DNA of 64,000 nt from Rhodospirillales bacterium (GCA_028869995.1 JAGWQN010000091.1:1-64000); one strand, 5' to 3'; counted from the stretch's first letter, positions 40,047-50,550 are shown. Translations and numbers: made by a program. Notes: a model not told the origin generated them from the letters alone.

Positions 40047-40906
40047 GGTGGCTCGAGGCGCTCCTGGTCCGCCTCGGCTTCGGCCTGCTGGGCTGGCTGA
40101 GTCCCGAGAGGGCCTCCAATCTCGGCGGGGCCGTCGCCCGCGCGATCGGCCCCTGGCTGCCGGTCTCGCGCGTCGCGGATGCCAACCTGCGCCGTGCCTG
40201 GCCGGCGATGACAAAGCAGCAACGACAGGCTGTCATCGGCGATGTCTGGGAAAATCTTGGCCGCACCGTGGGGGAGATGCCGCACGTCGCCAGCCTCGGA
40301 GCCACAACGAGCGGACCGGGCTGGGAGATCGAGGGCATCGAGTTCCTCGCGGGCGTCACCGGCGCCGCCGTGCTGTTTTCCGCCCATCTCGGCAACTGGG
40401 AAGTGATGCCGCGGATTGCCGCTGTGCATGGCGCCGGGTTGGCGACCTTCTATCGCGCCGCGGACAATCCGGCGGTCGATGCGGTCATCGTCGGCATGCG
40501 CGGGCGCGCGACGGCGGGCCAGCCGCAATTTGCCAAGGGAGCCGCTGGCGCGCGCCTGGCGCTCGCGCATCTGCACGCCGGCGGGCGCCTGGGGCTGCTC
40601 GCGGACCAGAAGATGAACGACGGCATCGCGGCTCCATTTTTCGGGCGCATGGCGATGACGGCCTCGGCGCCCGCGACGTTGGCCTTACGTTTCAATTGCC
40701 CGCTGATCCCCGGTCATTGCATACGCATCGGGCCGGCGCGCTTTCGCGTGCGGCTCGAACCGCCGCTCGTGCATCCCGCAACCGGGGATCGCGCGCGCGA
40801 CGTGGCGGAACTCACCTCGGCGATGAACGCCGCGATCGAGCGCTGGGTGCGCGAGACGCCGGGGCAATGGCTGTGGCTGCACCGGCGCTGGCCGAAGGAG
40901 AAATGA
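40043..40906 (+). CDS. Lipid A biosynthesis (LpxL/HtrB-family) late acyltransferase
   Basis: A 287-residue LpxL/LpxM-family acyltransferase. The catalytic HxxxxE block reads SAHLGNWEVM; other landmarks are LLADQKMNDGI and PGQWLWLHRRWPKEK at the end, typical of the family. It adds a secondary acyl chain to (Kdo)2-lipid A at the inner membrane. N-terminal hydrophobic segment present. Which chain and position it adds cannot be told. ATGA overlap with lpxK upstream, ATGA overlap with the phosphatase gene downstream. Confidence 0.9.
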   Translation: MRWLEALLVRLGFGLLGWLSPERASNLGGAVARAIGPWLPVSRVADANLRRAWPAMTKQQRQAVIGDVWENLGRTVGEMPHVASLGATTSGPGWEIEGIEFLAGVTGAAVLFSAHLGNWEVMPRIAAVHGAGLATFYRAADNPAVDAVIVGMRGRATAGQPQFAKGAAGARLALAHLHAGGRLGLLADQKMNDGIAAPFFGRMAMTASAPATLALRFNCPLIPGHCIRIGPARFRVRLEPPLVHPATGDRARDVAELTSAMNAAIERWVRETPGQWLWLHRRWPKEK

Positions 40907-41547
40907 TGGGACGCGCGATCTTCGACCTGGATGGCACGCTGGTGGACTCCGCCCCCGGCATCACCGGCTGCTACCGCGCGGCCCTGGCTGAGATGGGTTA
41001 CCAAATGCCGCCTGACATTGGCCTGCCGGCGATGATCGGCCCGCCCTTGCTCGACGTCTGCCGCGGCCTGCTGGCACGCTTCGGCGACACCCGCGCGGAC
41101 GAACTGGCCCGTCGCTACCGGGCCCTTTACTTGCAGTGGGGCTGGAGCGAGTGCGCTCTCTACCCCGGCATCGACGTCGCCCTGGCCGCTCTGGCCGGGG
41201 CCGGGGCCGAGCTCCATGTCGCGACCGCGAAACGAACCGTCTATGCCGCCCGGATGCTCGACCGGCTCGGCATCGCGGCGCGTTTCGCAAGCATACGCGG
41301 TTCCGAAGACGGCGGTGCCTTCGACGACAAGGCGGTTCTGGTGGCCGATGTGCTGCGTGGCGGCGCCGGGCCTGCGGCGATGGTTGGCGACAGCCGCTTC
41401 GACATCGCGGCGGCCCGCGCCAACGCCATCCCCGCGGTGGCCGTGGCGTGGGGTTACGGCCAGCCGGACGAGCACGAGGGCGCGGTCGTCGCGACCGAGG
41501 CGGGCGAGCTGCCTGGGCTGATCAGCCGCCTGTTTCTAGAGGGGTAG
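40903..41547 (+). CDS. gph: HAD-family hydrolase, phosphoglycolate-phosphatase-like
   Basis: A 214-residue HAD phosphatase: motif I FDLDGTLVDSAPGI (nucleophile Asp), motif II LHVATAKRT, a lysine-bearing loop FDDKAVLVADV and motif IV MVGDSRFDIAAARA. The four-helix cap and size fit Gph/PGMB-type phosphatases. Start at 40903 overlaps the acyltransferase stop; the next codon is also ATG (40906) and has AAGGAG at better spacing. Last gene of the lipid A operon, overlapping the convergent xseA by 12 bp. The substrate may be 2-phosphoglycolate; symbol by resemblance. Confidence 0.8.
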   Translation: MMGRAIFDLDGTLVDSAPGITGCYRAALAEMGYQMPPDIGLPAMIGPPLLDVCRGLLARFGDTRADELARRYRALYLQWGWSECALYPGIDVALAALAGAGAELHVATAKRTVYAARMLDRLGIAARFASIRGSEDGGAFDDKAVLVADVLRGGAGPAAMVGDSRFDIAAARANAIPAVAVAWGYGQPDEHEGAVVATEAGELPGLISRLFLEG

Positions 41548-42912
41548 CGAGGTCTGGTGCGGCTTGCCGTCGTCGGCGGTCGCTGCCACCTCGCCATCGG
41601 CCAGCTTCAGCCGCAGCGCCATTCCCGGCGCGATCGCTGCGGCGCGGGCGAGCAGGTTGCCCTTGCGGTCCAGCACCATCGCGTAGCCGCGGGCGAGGAC
41701 CTGCTCGTGCGAGACCGATTCCAGGCGCGCGGCGAGCCCCTCGAGGCGCGCCCGGGCCTCGCGGATGCGAGCCTGCAGCGGTGCGGGGCGCAGCCGCGCC
41801 AGGACCGAAGCACCCGCCATGCTTTGGCGCGCGAGCGCCTGGCGCAGGCCGCCACGCAGGCGTTCGCCGAGCACCGGCAGGCGCTCGCCCTTCGCGGCGA
41901 CGAAACGCGGCAGGGCCAGGCGCAGCCGTTCCGCGCGGTCGTCGAGGCGCTGGCGCCACGTTGCGAGCAGGGCGCCGAGATCGGGCAGGCCCCGTTCGGC
42001 CCGCTGCAGCCGCAGCCGGCGCTCCTGCATCAGGCGCCCGAGGCCGCCCAGCAGGCGCGCACCGGTCTGCGCGAGCTGGGCCGCGAGCTCCGCGCGCGAC
42101 GGCACGGCGAGTTCGGCCGCGGCGGTTGGTGTCGGCGCGCGGCGGTCCGCGGCGAAGTCGATCAGCGTGGTATCGGTCTCGTGGCCCACGGCCGAGATCA
42201 GCGGGATCGGGCAGGCGGCGGCGGCGCGCACCACCGCCTCGTCGTTGAACGCCATCAGGTCTTCGAGGCTGCCGCCGCCGCGCGCGACGATCAGCACATC
42301 GGGCCGGGGGACCGGGCCGCCATGGCTCAGGGCACCAAACCCCCTGATGGCGGCCGCGATTTTTTCGGCGGCGCCCTCGCCCTGCACCGGCACCGGCCAG
42401 AGCAGGATGGAGCGGGGAAAGCGCCGTGCGATCGTCGTGCGGATGTCCTGGATCACCGCCCCCTGCTCGGAGGAGACGACGCCGACCACCTCCGGCAACA
42501 GCGGCAGCGCGCGTTTGCGCTCGCTGTCGAACAGGCCTTCCCCGGCCAGCTTGAGCCGCAGCGCCTCGATGCGCGCGAGCAGCGCGCCGGCGCCGGCGTA
42601 GTCCAGGCGCTCGACGATGATCTGGTACGTCGAGCGGTCGCCATAGGCGGTGATGCGGCCGGTCGCGATCACCTCGATGCCGTCCTCGGGCTTCAGCCCG
42701 GCGCGCGCCGCGGCTCCCTTCCACAGGATCGCCGCGAGCTTGCCGCCTTCGTCCTTCAGCGAGAAATAAGTGTGGCCGGACGCGTAGCGCCGCACCTCCG
42801 TCACCTCGCCGCGCACGCGCACGCGGCCGAACGCACCCTCCAGCGTCGCCTTGATGGCGCCGGAGATTTCGCTGACCGAGAACTCGGGAACGTTGGGGCC
42901 GGAGTCGTCCAT
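41536..42912 (-). CDS. xseA: Exodeoxyribonuclease VII large subunit
   Basis: A 458-residue XseA. N-terminal OB domain (FGRVRVRGEVTEVRRYASGH, TYFSLKD), central catalytic domain with the conserved VARGGGSLEDLMAFNDEAV, VGHETDTTLIDFAADRRAPTP and VVSSEQGAVIQDI, then an Arg/Leu-rich coiled coil and a short C-terminal domain with LARGYAMVLDRKG. Degrades single-stranded DNA with XseB; xseB is not in the window. Divergent from purD across 48 bp. One GAGTC site lies in its first codons. Confidence 0.95.
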   Translation of the reverse strand: MDDSGPNVPEFSVSEISGAIKATLEGAFGRVRVRGEVTEVRRYASGHTYFSLKDEGGKLAAILWKGAAARAGLKPEDGIEVIATGRITAYGDRSTYQIIVERLDYAGAGALLARIEALRLKLAGEGLFDSERKRALPLLPEVVGVVSSEQGAVIQDIRTTIARRFPRSILLWPVPVQGEGAAEKIAAAIRGFGALSHGGPVPRPDVLIVARGGGSLEDLMAFNDEAVVRAAAACPIPLISAVGHETDTTLIDFAADRRAPTPTAAAELAVPSRAELAAQLAQTGARLLGGLGRLMQERRLRLQRAERGLPDLGALLATWRQRLDDRAERLRLALPRFVAAKGERLPVLGERLRGGLRQALARQSMAGASVLARLRPAPLQARIREARARLEGLAARLESVSHEQVLARGYAMVLDRKGNLLARAAAIAPGMALRLKLADGEVAATADDGKPHQTSLPL

Positions 42913-42960
42913 GGCCCCAGTCTATGGTAGGTCGCGCGGCGACGGGAAGGAGCGGCGGCC

Positions 42961-44241
42961 TTGCGGGTTCTGGTGATCGGGAGTGGCGCGCGCGAGCATG
43001 CGCTGTGCTGGAAGCTGGCGGCGAGCCCGCTGCTCACGTCGCTCTGCTGCGTGCCTGGCAATCCCGGTATCGCCGCGGTCGCGACCTGCCTGCCGGGGCG
43101 TGTGGACGACATCGCCGGCCTCGTCGCGCTCGCCAGGCGCGAGGCGATCGACCTCGTCGTCCCCGGACCCGAGGGGCCGCTCGTCGCCGGCATCGTCGAT
43201 GCGATGGAGGAAGCGGGGATTCGGTGTTTCGGCCCCAGCGCCGCCGCGGCGCGGCTCGAGGGCAGCAAGTCCTTTACCAAGGAGATCTGTGCCGCTGCTG
43301 GCATCCCGACCGCGGCCTGGCGCAGCTTCACCGATGCCCCATCCGCGCGCGCCTATCTTGCGACGCTGCCGTCGCCGCCGGTGGTGAAGGCGGACGGACT
43401 GGCCGCCGGCAAGGGCGTCGTCGTCGCCGCCACGCATGAGGAGGCGGAGGTTGCCATCACCGAGTTCCTGGAAGTCGGGCGGCTCGGCGCTGCCGGGCGC
43501 GCGCTCGTCCTGGAGGAGCGGCTGACGGGCGAGGAGGTGAGCCTGTTCGCGCTGTGCGATGGCGAGCACGCGATCGCCTTCGGCGCGGCGCAGGACCACA
43601 AGGCGGTGGGCGAGGGCGATACCGGCCCCAACACCGGCGGGATGGGCGCCTATAGCCCGCCGCCGGTGCTGACGGCGGCGCTGGAGGAGGCGGCGATGCA
43701 GCGCATCGTGCGGCCGGCGTTGGCCGAGATGGCCCGGCGGGGTACGCCGTTTCGCGGCATCCTGTTCGCGGGGCTGATGCTCACCGCCGAGGGGCCGAAG
43801 CTTATCGAGTTCAACGTCCGCTTCGGCGACCCGGAATGCGAGGCGCTGATGTTGCGCCTGCGCTCGGACCTGCTGGCGGCGCTGCTCGCGGCGATGGACG
43901 GCGAACTGCCCTCCTTCGACGTACGCTGGTCGAAGGAGGCGGCGATGACGGTGGTGATGGCCGCGCGCGGCTATCCCGCAAGGCCCGCGTCGGGTGGTGT
44001 GATCGGCGGGCTCGAGGCCGCCGGCGCGATCGCGGGCGCCCATGTCTTCCATGCCAGCACCGCGACGCGCGATGGCGTGCTGGTTGCCCAGGGCGGGCGC
44101 GTGCTGGCGATCTCGGCCGCCGCGGCCACGCTCGCCGAAGCCGCGCGCGCGGCCTACGCGGCGGTGGACAAAGTGGTCTGGGCGGACGGGTTCTGCCGGC
44201 GCGATATCGGCTGGCGCGCACTCGGCGGCGTTCCTACATAG
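42961..44241 (+). CDS. purD: Phosphoribosylamine-glycine ligase (GAR synthetase)
   Basis: A 426-residue ATP-grasp enzyme of purine synthesis. Opens [15 protein letters not shown] (the N-domain loop), has the ATP-grasp segments [16 protein letters not shown] and [20 protein letters not shown] (the PurD signature), and [11 protein letters not shown] at the metal site. Joins glycine to phosphoribosylamine in the cytoplasm. It starts with TTG at 42961, supported by GGGAAGGAG eight bases upstream. Divergent from xseA; uvrB follows 5 bp after the stop. Confidence 0.96.
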   Translation: MRVLVIGSGAREHALCWKLAASPLLTSLCCVPGNPGIAAVATCLPGRVDDIAGLVALARREAIDLVVPGPEGPLVAGIVDAMEEAGIRCFGPSAAAARLEGSKSFTKEICAAAGIPTAAWRSFTDAPSARAYLATLPSPPVVKADGLAAGKGVVVAATHEEAEVAITEFLEVGRLGAAGRALVLEERLTGEEVSLFALCDGEHAIAFGAAQDHKAVGEGDTGPNTGGMGAYSPPPVLTAALEEAAMQRIVRPALAEMARRGTPFRGILFAGLMLTAEGPKLIEFNVRFGDPECEALMLRLRSDLLAALLAAMDGELPSFDVRWSKEAAMTVVMAARGYPARPASGGVIGGLEAAGAIAGAHVFHASTATRDGVLVAQGGRVLAISAAAATLAEAARAAYAAVDKVVWADGFCRRDIGWRALGGVPT

Positions 44242-44246
44242 CGACG

Positions 44247-46421
44247 ATGTCGCAGGTCCTGGCCCGGCCCTCGCCCGTCCTGTTCACGCCCGAGAAGCAG
44301 CCCGTCCGCACGGGCGGCAAGCCTCTGCGCGTCGTCTCGCCCTACGCGCCGAACGGCGACCAGCCGCAGGCGATCGCAACCCTCGTCGAGGGATTGCGTG
44401 CGCAGGAGCACGACCAGGTTCTGCTCGGCGTCACCGGCTCCGGCAAGACCTTCACGATGGCCAAGGTGATCGAGGCGGTGCAGCGCCCGACCCTGATTCT
44501 CGCGCCGAACAAAACCCTGGCTGCCCAGCTCTATGGCGAGATGAAGGCGTTTTTCCCCGACAACGCGGTCGAATATTTCGTCAGCTACTACGACTATTAC
44601 CAGCCGGAAGCCTACGTCCCGCGCACCGACACCTATATCGAGAAAGACGCTCAGATCAACGAGCAGATCGACCGCATGCGCCACGCGGCGACGCAGGCCC
44701 TGCTCGAACGCAACGATGTGGTGATCGTCGCCTCCGTTTCCTGCATCTACGGTATCGGCTCGGTCGAGACCTACGCCAAGATGGTGGTGAAGCTCGAGGT
44801 CGGCGGGCGGATCGATCGCGATGCGCTCGCCCGCGCCCTGGTCGATCTTCAGTACCGGCGCAATGACACCGCCTTTCAGCGCGGTGCCTTCCGCCTGCGC
44901 GGCGACAGCGTCGATATCTTCCCCGCTCATTACGAGGACCGCGCGTGGCGTGTCTCGCTGTTCGGCGACGAGATCGAGGGCATCGCCGAGTTCGACCCGC
45001 TGACCGGCACGGTCGCCGGAGCGCTCGGCGAGGTCACCATCTACGCCAACAGCCACTACGTAACCCCGCGCCCGACGCTGCTGCAGGCGATCAGCGGCAT
45101 CAGGGAGGAGCTGAAGGCGCGGCTCGCCGAGTTCAACGCCCAGGGCAAGCTCCTGGAGGCGGAGCGCCTGGGGCAGCGAACACAATTCGATATCGAGATG
45201 ATGGAGACGACCGGCTCCTGCAAGTCGATCGAGAATTACTCGCGCTACCTCTCGGGCCGCAATCCCGGCGAGCCGCCGCCGACGCTGTTCGAGTATCTCC
45301 CGGAGAATGCCCTGCTGATCGTCGATGAGAGCCACGTGACGGTGCCGCAGGTCGGCGGCATGGAGCGGGGCGACCATGCCCGCAAATCCATCCTCGCGGA
45401 ATATGGCTTCCGCCTGCCTTCCTGCATCGACAACCGGCCGCTGAAGTTCGAGGAATGGGACCGCTTCCGCCCGCAGAGCATCTTCGTCTCCGCAACCCCC
45501 GGGCCGTGGGAGGTGGAGCGCGCGGGCGGCGTCTTTGCCGAGCAGGTGATCCGCCCGACCGGCTTGATCGATCCGGTGACCGAGGTGCGCCCGGTCGAGC
45601 ACCAGGTCGACGACCTGCTCGGCGAGTGCCGCGCGGTCACCGCCCGCGGCGGGCGCGTCCTCGTCACGACGCTGACCAAGCGCATGGCCGAGGATCTCAC
45701 CGAGTATCTCACGGAGCAGGGGATCAGGGTCCGCTATCTCCATTCCGATATCGACACGCTGGAGCGTATCGAGATCATCCGCGATCTGCGCCTTGGGGTG
45801 TTCGACGTGCTCGTCGGCATCAACCTGCTGCGCGAAGGCCTCGACATCCCCGAATGCGCGCTGGTGGCGATCCTCGATGCCGACAAGGAAGGCTTCCTGC
45901 GCTCGCAGACCTCGCTGATCCAGACCATCGGCCGCGCTGCCCGCAACGTGGAGGGGCGCGTGATTCTCTACGCCGATACGATGACCAGATCCCTGCGTGT
46001 CGCCATCGACGAGACGGAACGACGTCGCAACAAACAGCGCGCCTGGAACGAGACGCACGGCATCACGCCGCAATCCGTACGCAAGGAGATCGACAAGGTG
46101 CTCGAGAGCGTCTTCGAGCAGGATTACGTGACGGTGGCGCCGGTCGCGGAGTCCAAGGTCGCCTCGATGGTTGGCAAGGACCTCAAGGCCGCGATCGCTG
46201 AACTGGAGAAGCGCATGCGCGATGCGGCCGCGAATCTCGAATTCGAGGAAGCGGCGCGCATGCGCGACGAGATCCGCCGCCTGGAGGCGCTCGACCTCGG
46301 CCTCGAGCCGCCGCCGATGCCCTCGGCCGCGATCCGGCGCGGCGATCGTGCGCCGCAGCCGCTCGGTCCCGGCGGCGGCGGCTACGACCCCAAGAAGCGC
46401 GGCCGCCGGGGCCGCCGCTAG
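44247..46421 (+). CDS. uvrB: Excinuclease ABC subunit B
   Basis: A 724-residue UvrB, the damage-verification helicase of nucleotide excision repair. Walker [11 protein letters not shown], beta-hairpin [20 protein letters not shown], DExx box VDESH, helicase motif [15 protein letters not shown], and a C-terminal UVR domain ([20 protein letters not shown]) that binds UvrC. It is slightly longer than E. coli UvrB because of a ~15-residue N-terminal extension and a Gly/Arg-rich tail. Start ATG at 44247. No LexA-type GAAC-N7-GTTC box noted right upstream; it is 5 bp behind purD. Confidence 0.97.
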   Translation: MSQVLARPSPVLFTPEKQPVRTGGKPLRVVSPYAPNGDQPQAIATLVEGLRAQEHDQVLLGVTGSGKTFTMAKVIEAVQRPTLILAPNKTLAAQLYGEMKAFFPDNAVEYFVSYYDYYQPEAYVPRTDTYIEKDAQINEQIDRMRHAATQALLERNDVVIVASVSCIYGIGSVETYAKMVVKLEVGGRIDRDALARALVDLQYRRNDTAFQRGAFRLRGDSVDIFPAHYEDRAWRVSLFGDEIEGIAEFDPLTGTVAGALGEVTIYANSHYVTPRPTLLQAISGIREELKARLAEFNAQGKLLEAERLGQRTQFDIEMMETTGSCKSIENYSRYLSGRNPGEPPPTLFEYLPENALLIVDESHVTVPQVGGMERGDHARKSILAEYGFRLPSCIDNRPLKFEEWDRFRPQSIFVSATPGPWEVERAGGVFAEQVIRPTGLIDPVTEVRPVEHQVDDLLGECRAVTARGGRVLVTTLTKRMAEDLTEYLTEQGIRVRYLHSDIDTLERIEIIRDLRLGVFDVLVGINLLREGLDIPECALVAILDADKEGFLRSQTSLIQTIGRAARNVEGRVILYADTMTRSLRVAIDETERRRNKQRAWNETHGITPQSVRKEIDKVLESVFEQDYVTVAPVAESKVASMVGKDLKAAIAELEKRMRDAAANLEFEEAARMRDEIRRLEALDLGLEPPPMPSAAIRRGDRAPQPLGPGGGGYDPKKRGRRGRR

Positions 46422-46424
46422 CTT

Positions 46425-47057
46425 TCAGTCGAAGTCAGCGGGCAGGTGCGCGTCGCGCGCGTGCGCGAACATGCGGTGGAGCTGGGCGGGCAGCACGCGG
46501 CCGAGCGAGAGGTCGCGCGGAAGCGCCATCTCCGCGAACCAGCCGACTTCCGACGTCTCGAGGCTCGTGCGGGCCTCGCCCCCGACGATGTCGCAGATGA
46601 AGAACAGCTTGACGCAGGAGAACAGGCTGGCGGCATGGCCCTGGCGCGTGCGGTCCCAGGCGGCGGCGAGCTTGCGCACCCGCACCTCGTAGCCGCTTTC
46701 CTCGCGCATCTCCTTGGCGACGTTTTCCGCCGGCGTCAGGTTTACGTCCGCCCAGCCGCCCGGCAGGGTCCAGCGGCCGCCATCCGCCACCTCGCGCACC
46801 AGCAGGATCCGCCCCGCCCCATCGAAGGCGGCGCCACGCACGTCGACCTTTGGTGTCGCGTAGCCGCTCTCCTGCTCGAACAAGGTTTCGATCCGCGGCA
46901 CGCTCGCCCCGCTGTGGTGCGCCATGATCTGCGCGGCGAGCGCGCGCAACTGCTCATAACGTTCGCGGTCGTACATGTTGGGCTCGAAGGCAAGGCCGCT
47001 CTGCGCGAGCGCCTGCAGCTCGCGTGCCCAGCTCAGCCAGCGGGGGTCTGTCGCCAT
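46425..47057 (-). CDS. NUDIX hydrolase
   Basis: A 210-residue protein with an N-terminal helical extension (RWLSWARELQALAQSGLAFE) of the type seen in ADP-ribose/nucleotide-sugar pyrophosphatases, followed by a NUDIX domain. The box Gx5Ex7REUxEExGU reads GWADVNLTPAENVAKEMREE then SGY. It should hydrolyse a nucleoside diphosphate linked to another group. GAGGAG before ATG 47057 is a clear ribosome site. Tail-to-tail with uvrB (3 bp between stops) and divergent from the MFS gene at 47123. Confidence 0.9.
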   Translation of the reverse strand: MATDPRWLSWARELQALAQSGLAFEPNMYDRERYEQLRALAAQIMAHHSGASVPRIETLFEQESGYATPKVDVRGAAFDGAGRILLVREVADGGRWTLPGGWADVNLTPAENVAKEMREESGYEVRVRKLAAAWDRTRQGHAASLFSCVKLFFICDIVGGEARTSLETSEVGWFAEMALPRDLSLGRVLPAQLHRMFAHARDAHLPADFD

Positions 47058-47122
47058 GGGCGCTCCTCGTCGCGTCGTCGGGGCCATTTGACCCGGTCCC
47101 CCGCCTCGCGCAGAGTCCAAGG

Positions 47123-48316
47123 ATGAGTCGCGACGGACGCGTCAGCACGCTGATCGGGATCGGGCATTTCCTGTCGCATTTCTATGTGCTCTGCCTGCCG
47201 CCGCTGTTCCTCGTCTGGCAGCCGGCGTTCCATGTCACCTTCGCGCAGCTGGGCCTGATCGCGGCCGCGATGTCGGCGGTAACGGCGCTTCTGCAGACGC
47301 CGGTCGGCTTCCTGGTCGACCGACACGGCGCGCGGCCGTACCTCGTCAGCGGCGTTGCGCTGATGGCGGCCTCGATCGCGCTGATGGGGCTCGCCACCAG
47401 CTATTGGCAGCTCCTGGCGCTCGCGGCACTCTCGGGCGTCGGCAACTCGGTCGTGCACCCGGCGGACTATGCCATCCTCTCCGGCTCGATCAGCCGCGAG
47501 CGCACCGGCCGCGCCTTCGCGCTGCACACCTTCGCGGGCAATATGGGATTTTCGGTGGCCCCGCCCGTGATGGCGGGGCTGATCTGGCTCATCGGGTGGC
47601 GCTGGGGCGTGAGCCTGGTGGGACTGGCAGGCCTGCCGCTGGTGCTCGCCGTGTTGTTGCAGAGCCGCATCCTGACCGACGCGGGACAGCCGGTGCGCGA
47701 GCGCGGCCCGGCGGTCGCCGGCCACAAGCTCCTGCTCACGCGGCCGATGTTGCTGTTCCTCGGCTTCTTTATCACCGGCTCCATGGCCGGTGCGGGCTTG
47801 CAGTCCTGGCTCATCACGGTGCTGCACGAGGTGCACGGCATTGGCGTCACGGCGGCGTCCACCGTGCTCACGCTCTACATGACGGGCGCCACGCTCGGCG
47901 TGCTGGTTGGCGGCTCGGTGGTGGACCGCACCTCCCGCCACCTTGCCTTCACCGTGTTGGTGGTCACGCTCTCGGCGCTGTTCACGCTCGTCGGCGGCTA
48001 TCTGCCGCTGCCGGTCATCCTGGTTGCGGCGGTGATGTTCGCGGCCGGGCTCGCCGCCGGGTGCAGCCGCACGCCGCGCGATATGATGGTTCGCGAAGCC
48101 TCGCCCGCCGGCGAGGTCGGCAAGGTGTTCGGCTTTGTCTCCTCGGGCCTGCCGCTCGGCTCGGCGCTGACGCCCGTCCCCTTCGGCTTCCTGATCGATC
48201 AGGGCCATCCGGAACTGGTCTTCGCGCTGGTCGCGGCGCTGCTGATGCTGAGCCTGGTCTGTGCCGGCCTCGCCCGTGCGGCAGTGCCGCGGGCGATCGC
48301 CGTGCCCGCGGAGTAG
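47123..48316 (+). CDS. MFS transporter (FSR/fosmidomycin-resistance-like)
   Basis: A 397-residue MFS protein with about 12 hydrophobic segments; the opening STLIGIGHFLSHFYVLCLPP and the loop VDRHGARPYLVSG (motif A) resemble the fosmidomycin-resistance/FSR branch, and RTPRDMMVREASP in the second half is also seen there. Substrate unknown. A GAGTC site at 47113-47117 lies within six bases of the start codon. Divergent from the NUDIX gene, 65 bp between starts. Confidence 0.83.
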   Translation: MSRDGRVSTLIGIGHFLSHFYVLCLPPLFLVWQPAFHVTFAQLGLIAAAMSAVTALLQTPVGFLVDRHGARPYLVSGVALMAASIALMGLATSYWQLLALAALSGVGNSVVHPADYAILSGSISRERTGRAFALHTFAGNMGFSVAPPVMAGLIWLIGWRWGVSLVGLAGLPLVLAVLLQSRILTDAGQPVRERGPAVAGHKLLLTRPMLLFLGFFITGSMAGAGLQSWLITVLHEVHGIGVTAASTVLTLYMTGATLGVLVGGSVVDRTSRHLAFTVLVVTLSALFTLVGGYLPLPVILVAAVMFAAGLAAGCSRTPRDMMVREASPAGEVGKVFGFVSSGLPLGSALTPVPFGFLIDQGHPELVFALVAALLMLSLVCAGLARAAVPRAIAVPAE

Positions 48317-48331
48317 TGCCGCCGAAGCACG

Positions 48332-49432
48332 TCACCAGCCATGGATGCGGGGCCAGACGGCGACGACGTCGTCGCCGCCATCGACGACGTAGTAGCGGTC
48401 GTGCGCCGCCGAGGTGAGGCAGGTGTGGTTGGGGGCGATGCGCACGCGGCTGCCGATCGCGAAACCCTCGGCGTTGCCGTGGTCGAGTTGCACGAGACCG
48501 TGCTCCTGCCACACGCGGACGATGCGGCTGGCGCCCAGGCTGGGCTCGCCGCCCGCATCGAGCACCAGACCGAAGCCGCAGTCGTGCGCCGTCGTCTCGG
48601 TGCTGCGGTCGCGCGACAAGGCCAGCGCGCCGGCATCGATGAGCAGCCGCTGCTCCGCCGGCCGGCGGCCGATGACGCTCGTGAGCACCGTCACCGCGAT
48701 GTCATCGCGCCCGTGGGTGCCGATCTCCGCCTGGAACAGGTCGCCGAACATGTAGACGCCGGGCCGTATTTCGGTGATGCCGGTGACATCGCCCGGGATC
48801 AGCGCCGTCGGCGAGGAGCCGATCGAGACGATCGGGCACTCGTGCCCCGCGTCGCGAAGCCGTTGCGCCGCGCGTGCCGCGTCCTGGCGCTCGCGCATGG
48901 CGATCGCGGTGAGGGTGACGCTGTCGCGCGCCGCATAGCTGTGCCCGGCATGGGCGAAGATGCCGGCCAGCCGGTCGCCGAGCTGGTCGGCGATCGGGCC
49001 CAGTAGTGGGTCATCCGCGTCGAGGCCGCTGCGTCCCTCGCCGCAGTCGATCTCGATCAGGGCCGCGACGGCGCCGGGATGGCGCGCGATCGCAGCCGCC
49101 ATGCCGGCATCGTCGGTCACCACCTTGATCTGCCCGCCGGCGGCGTTGAGGCGCGCGACCTGGTCGAGCTTCTGCGGCGTGATGGCGGTGCCGAGGATGA
49201 TGTCGGCGAATCCGTGCGCCAGGAAATATTCCGCTTCAGCAATCGTCGAGACGGTGAGGCCGCCGCCATCCGGCCGCGCGAGGCGGGCCACGTCGGCGGA
49301 TTTCGCGGTCTTCATGTGCGGTCGCAGGGCGATCCCCAGCGTCGCGACGGCGCTCGCCATGCGCTCGAGGTTGCGCGCGAGACGGCGGCGGTCGAGCACC
49401 AGGCAGGGGGTCGGCAGATCGTCGAGCTTCAT
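48332..49432 (-). CDS. D-threonine aldolase/DSD1-like PLP enzyme (alanine-racemase fold)
   Basis: A 366-residue fold-type III PLP protein. PLP lysine is Lys41 in RPHMKTAKS, and the metal-binding pair near the end reads PNHTCLT, as in D-threonine aldolase and D-serine dehydratase (DSD1). Family members cleave D-3-hydroxy-amino acids to glycine and an aldehyde, or dehydrate D-serine. The ATG overlaps the stop of the threonine-synthase-like gene (ATGA), so both are made together; a combined pathway on a hydroxylated amino acid is likely. Confidence 0.87.
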   Translation of the reverse strand: MKLDDLPTPCLVLDRRRLARNLERMASAVATLGIALRPHMKTAKSADVARLARPDGGGLTVSTIAEAEYFLAHGFADIILGTAITPQKLDQVARLNAAGGQIKVVTDDAGMAAAIARHPGAVAALIEIDCGEGRSGLDADDPLLGPIADQLGDRLAGIFAHAGHSYAARDSVTLTAIAMRERQDAARAAQRLRDAGHECPIVSIGSSPTALIPGDVTGITEIRPGVYMFGDLFQAEIGTHGRDDIAVTVLTSVIGRRPAEQRLLIDAGALALSRDRSTETTAHDCGFGLVLDAGGEPSLGASRIVRVWQEHGLVQLDHGNAEGFAIGSRVRIAPNHTCLTSAAHDRYYVVDGGDDVVAVWPRIHGW

Positions 49433-50550
49433 GGGAACCTCCGCAGAATCTCCTCGATGCGCGGCCCGGCCTTGAGGCCGCTGCCGGTCAGCACCATCAC
49501 CGTCGTCTCGCCGGGACGGATGCGGCCCTCGGCGAGAAGCGTCTCGAGGGCCGGCAACGCCTGCGCGCAGGTCGGTTCCACGTAGAGTCCGTTCCGTGCC
49601 AGGGCGAGGGTGGCCGCGGCGATGGCGTCCTCCTCCACCATGACCCCGCCGCCGCCGCTGTCGCGCAGCGCGCCGACCACCTCGCGCAGGCGCACCGGCT
49701 GGGCGATCGCGGTGCCCTCGGCGATGGTGGGTTGGACCGGTGGTGGCGCCTCGCCAGCGGCTGCGGCGGCGATCGGCGCGCAGTGGCGCGGCTGGGCCGC
49801 GAACAGCCGGGGCAGTCGCTTGATCTGCCCGGCGCGCAGCAGCTCGCCGAAGCCGATGGCGCAGCCGAGAACGTTGGAGCCCGCGCCGCAGGGAATGATG
49901 ACGTTGTCCGGCGCCCTGAAGTCCAGCTGCTCCCACAGTTCGTAGGCCAGGGTCTTGGTGCCGTGCAGGAAGAACGGATGCCAGTTGTGACTGGCGTAGA
50001 AGATGGAGCGCGAGCGCGCGACGGCGGCGTCCGCGGTGGCCTGGCGATTGCCCGGGATCAGCTCCACCCGGGCGCCTGCCGCGCGCATCGCCAGCGTTTT
50101 GGCGGGGCTGGTGGACTCGGGCGCCAGGATCGTCGCGGCCATGCCCGCGACGGCGGCATAGGCGGCGACGGCGGCGCCGCCATTGCCGGAGCTGTCCTCC
50201 AGCACGTCCGTCACGCCCTGCGCGCTCAGACCGGTGAGCATGACGGCGGCACCGCGATCCTTGAAGCTGCCGGTGGGCATCACCCACTCGCATTTCACCC
50301 GCACGTCGATCCCCGCGAAGCGGCGTTCGAGCAGCGGCGTCCAGCCTTCGCCGAGCGTGACCGGACTGGCATCGGGCAGCGGCAGGGCCGCGCGGTAGCG
50401 CCAGAGCCCCTGCGCTTTGGTGTCGATATCGGCCGGCGCGATGCCCGCCAGATCGGTGAGGAACAACGGCGCTCCGTCGTCGCCGCACCAGCGCGGCGGA
50501 TCGAGCGGATAGGTACGGCCGGATCGGGGATCGAGATAGGTCGTTTGCAT
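49429..50550 (-). CDS. Threonine-synthase-like fold-type II PLP enzyme
   Basis: A 373-residue PLP enzyme of the threonine synthase/threonine dehydratase group. PLP lysine is Lys97 in MPTGSFKDRGAAVM, followed by the phosphate loop DSSGNGGAAVAAYA. The N-terminal CxxC-like pair seen in short threonine synthases is partly present (RWCGDDGAPL). A separate canonical thrC exists at 26495, so this copy is probably catabolic. Downstream gene is a D-threonine-aldolase-like enzyme (4-nt overlap). Divergent from the M20 peptidase gene with 132 bp between. Confidence 0.85.
   Translation of the reverse strand: MQTTYLDPRSGRTYPLDPPRWCGDDGAPLFLTDLAGIAPADIDTKAQGLWRYRAALPLPDASPVTLGEGWTPLLERRFAGIDVRVKCEWVMPTGSFKDRGAAVMLTGLSAQGVTDVLEDSSGNGGAAVAAYAAVAGMAATILAPESTSPAKTLAMRAAGARVELIPGNRQATADAAVARSRSIFYASHNWHPFFLHGTKTLAYELWEQLDFRAPDNVIIPCGAGSNVLGCAIGFGELLRAGQIKRLPRLFAAQPRHCAPIAAAAAGEAPPPVQPTIAEGTAIAQPVRLREVVGALRDSGGGGVMVEEDAIAAATLALARNGLYVEPTCAQALPALETLLAEGRIRPGETTVMVLTGSGLKAGPRIEEILRRFP

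Noticed and set aside
44154..46073. A 639-codon minus-strand frame opposite uvrB
   Set aside because: uvrB is certain on the + strand; the antisense frame shows no domain and no ribosome site.
48332..50550. beta-hydroxyaspartate cycle genes bhcB/bhcC
   Set aside because: The PLP partner is threonine-synthase-like, and no aminotransferase bhcA or imine reductase bhcD is adjacent.
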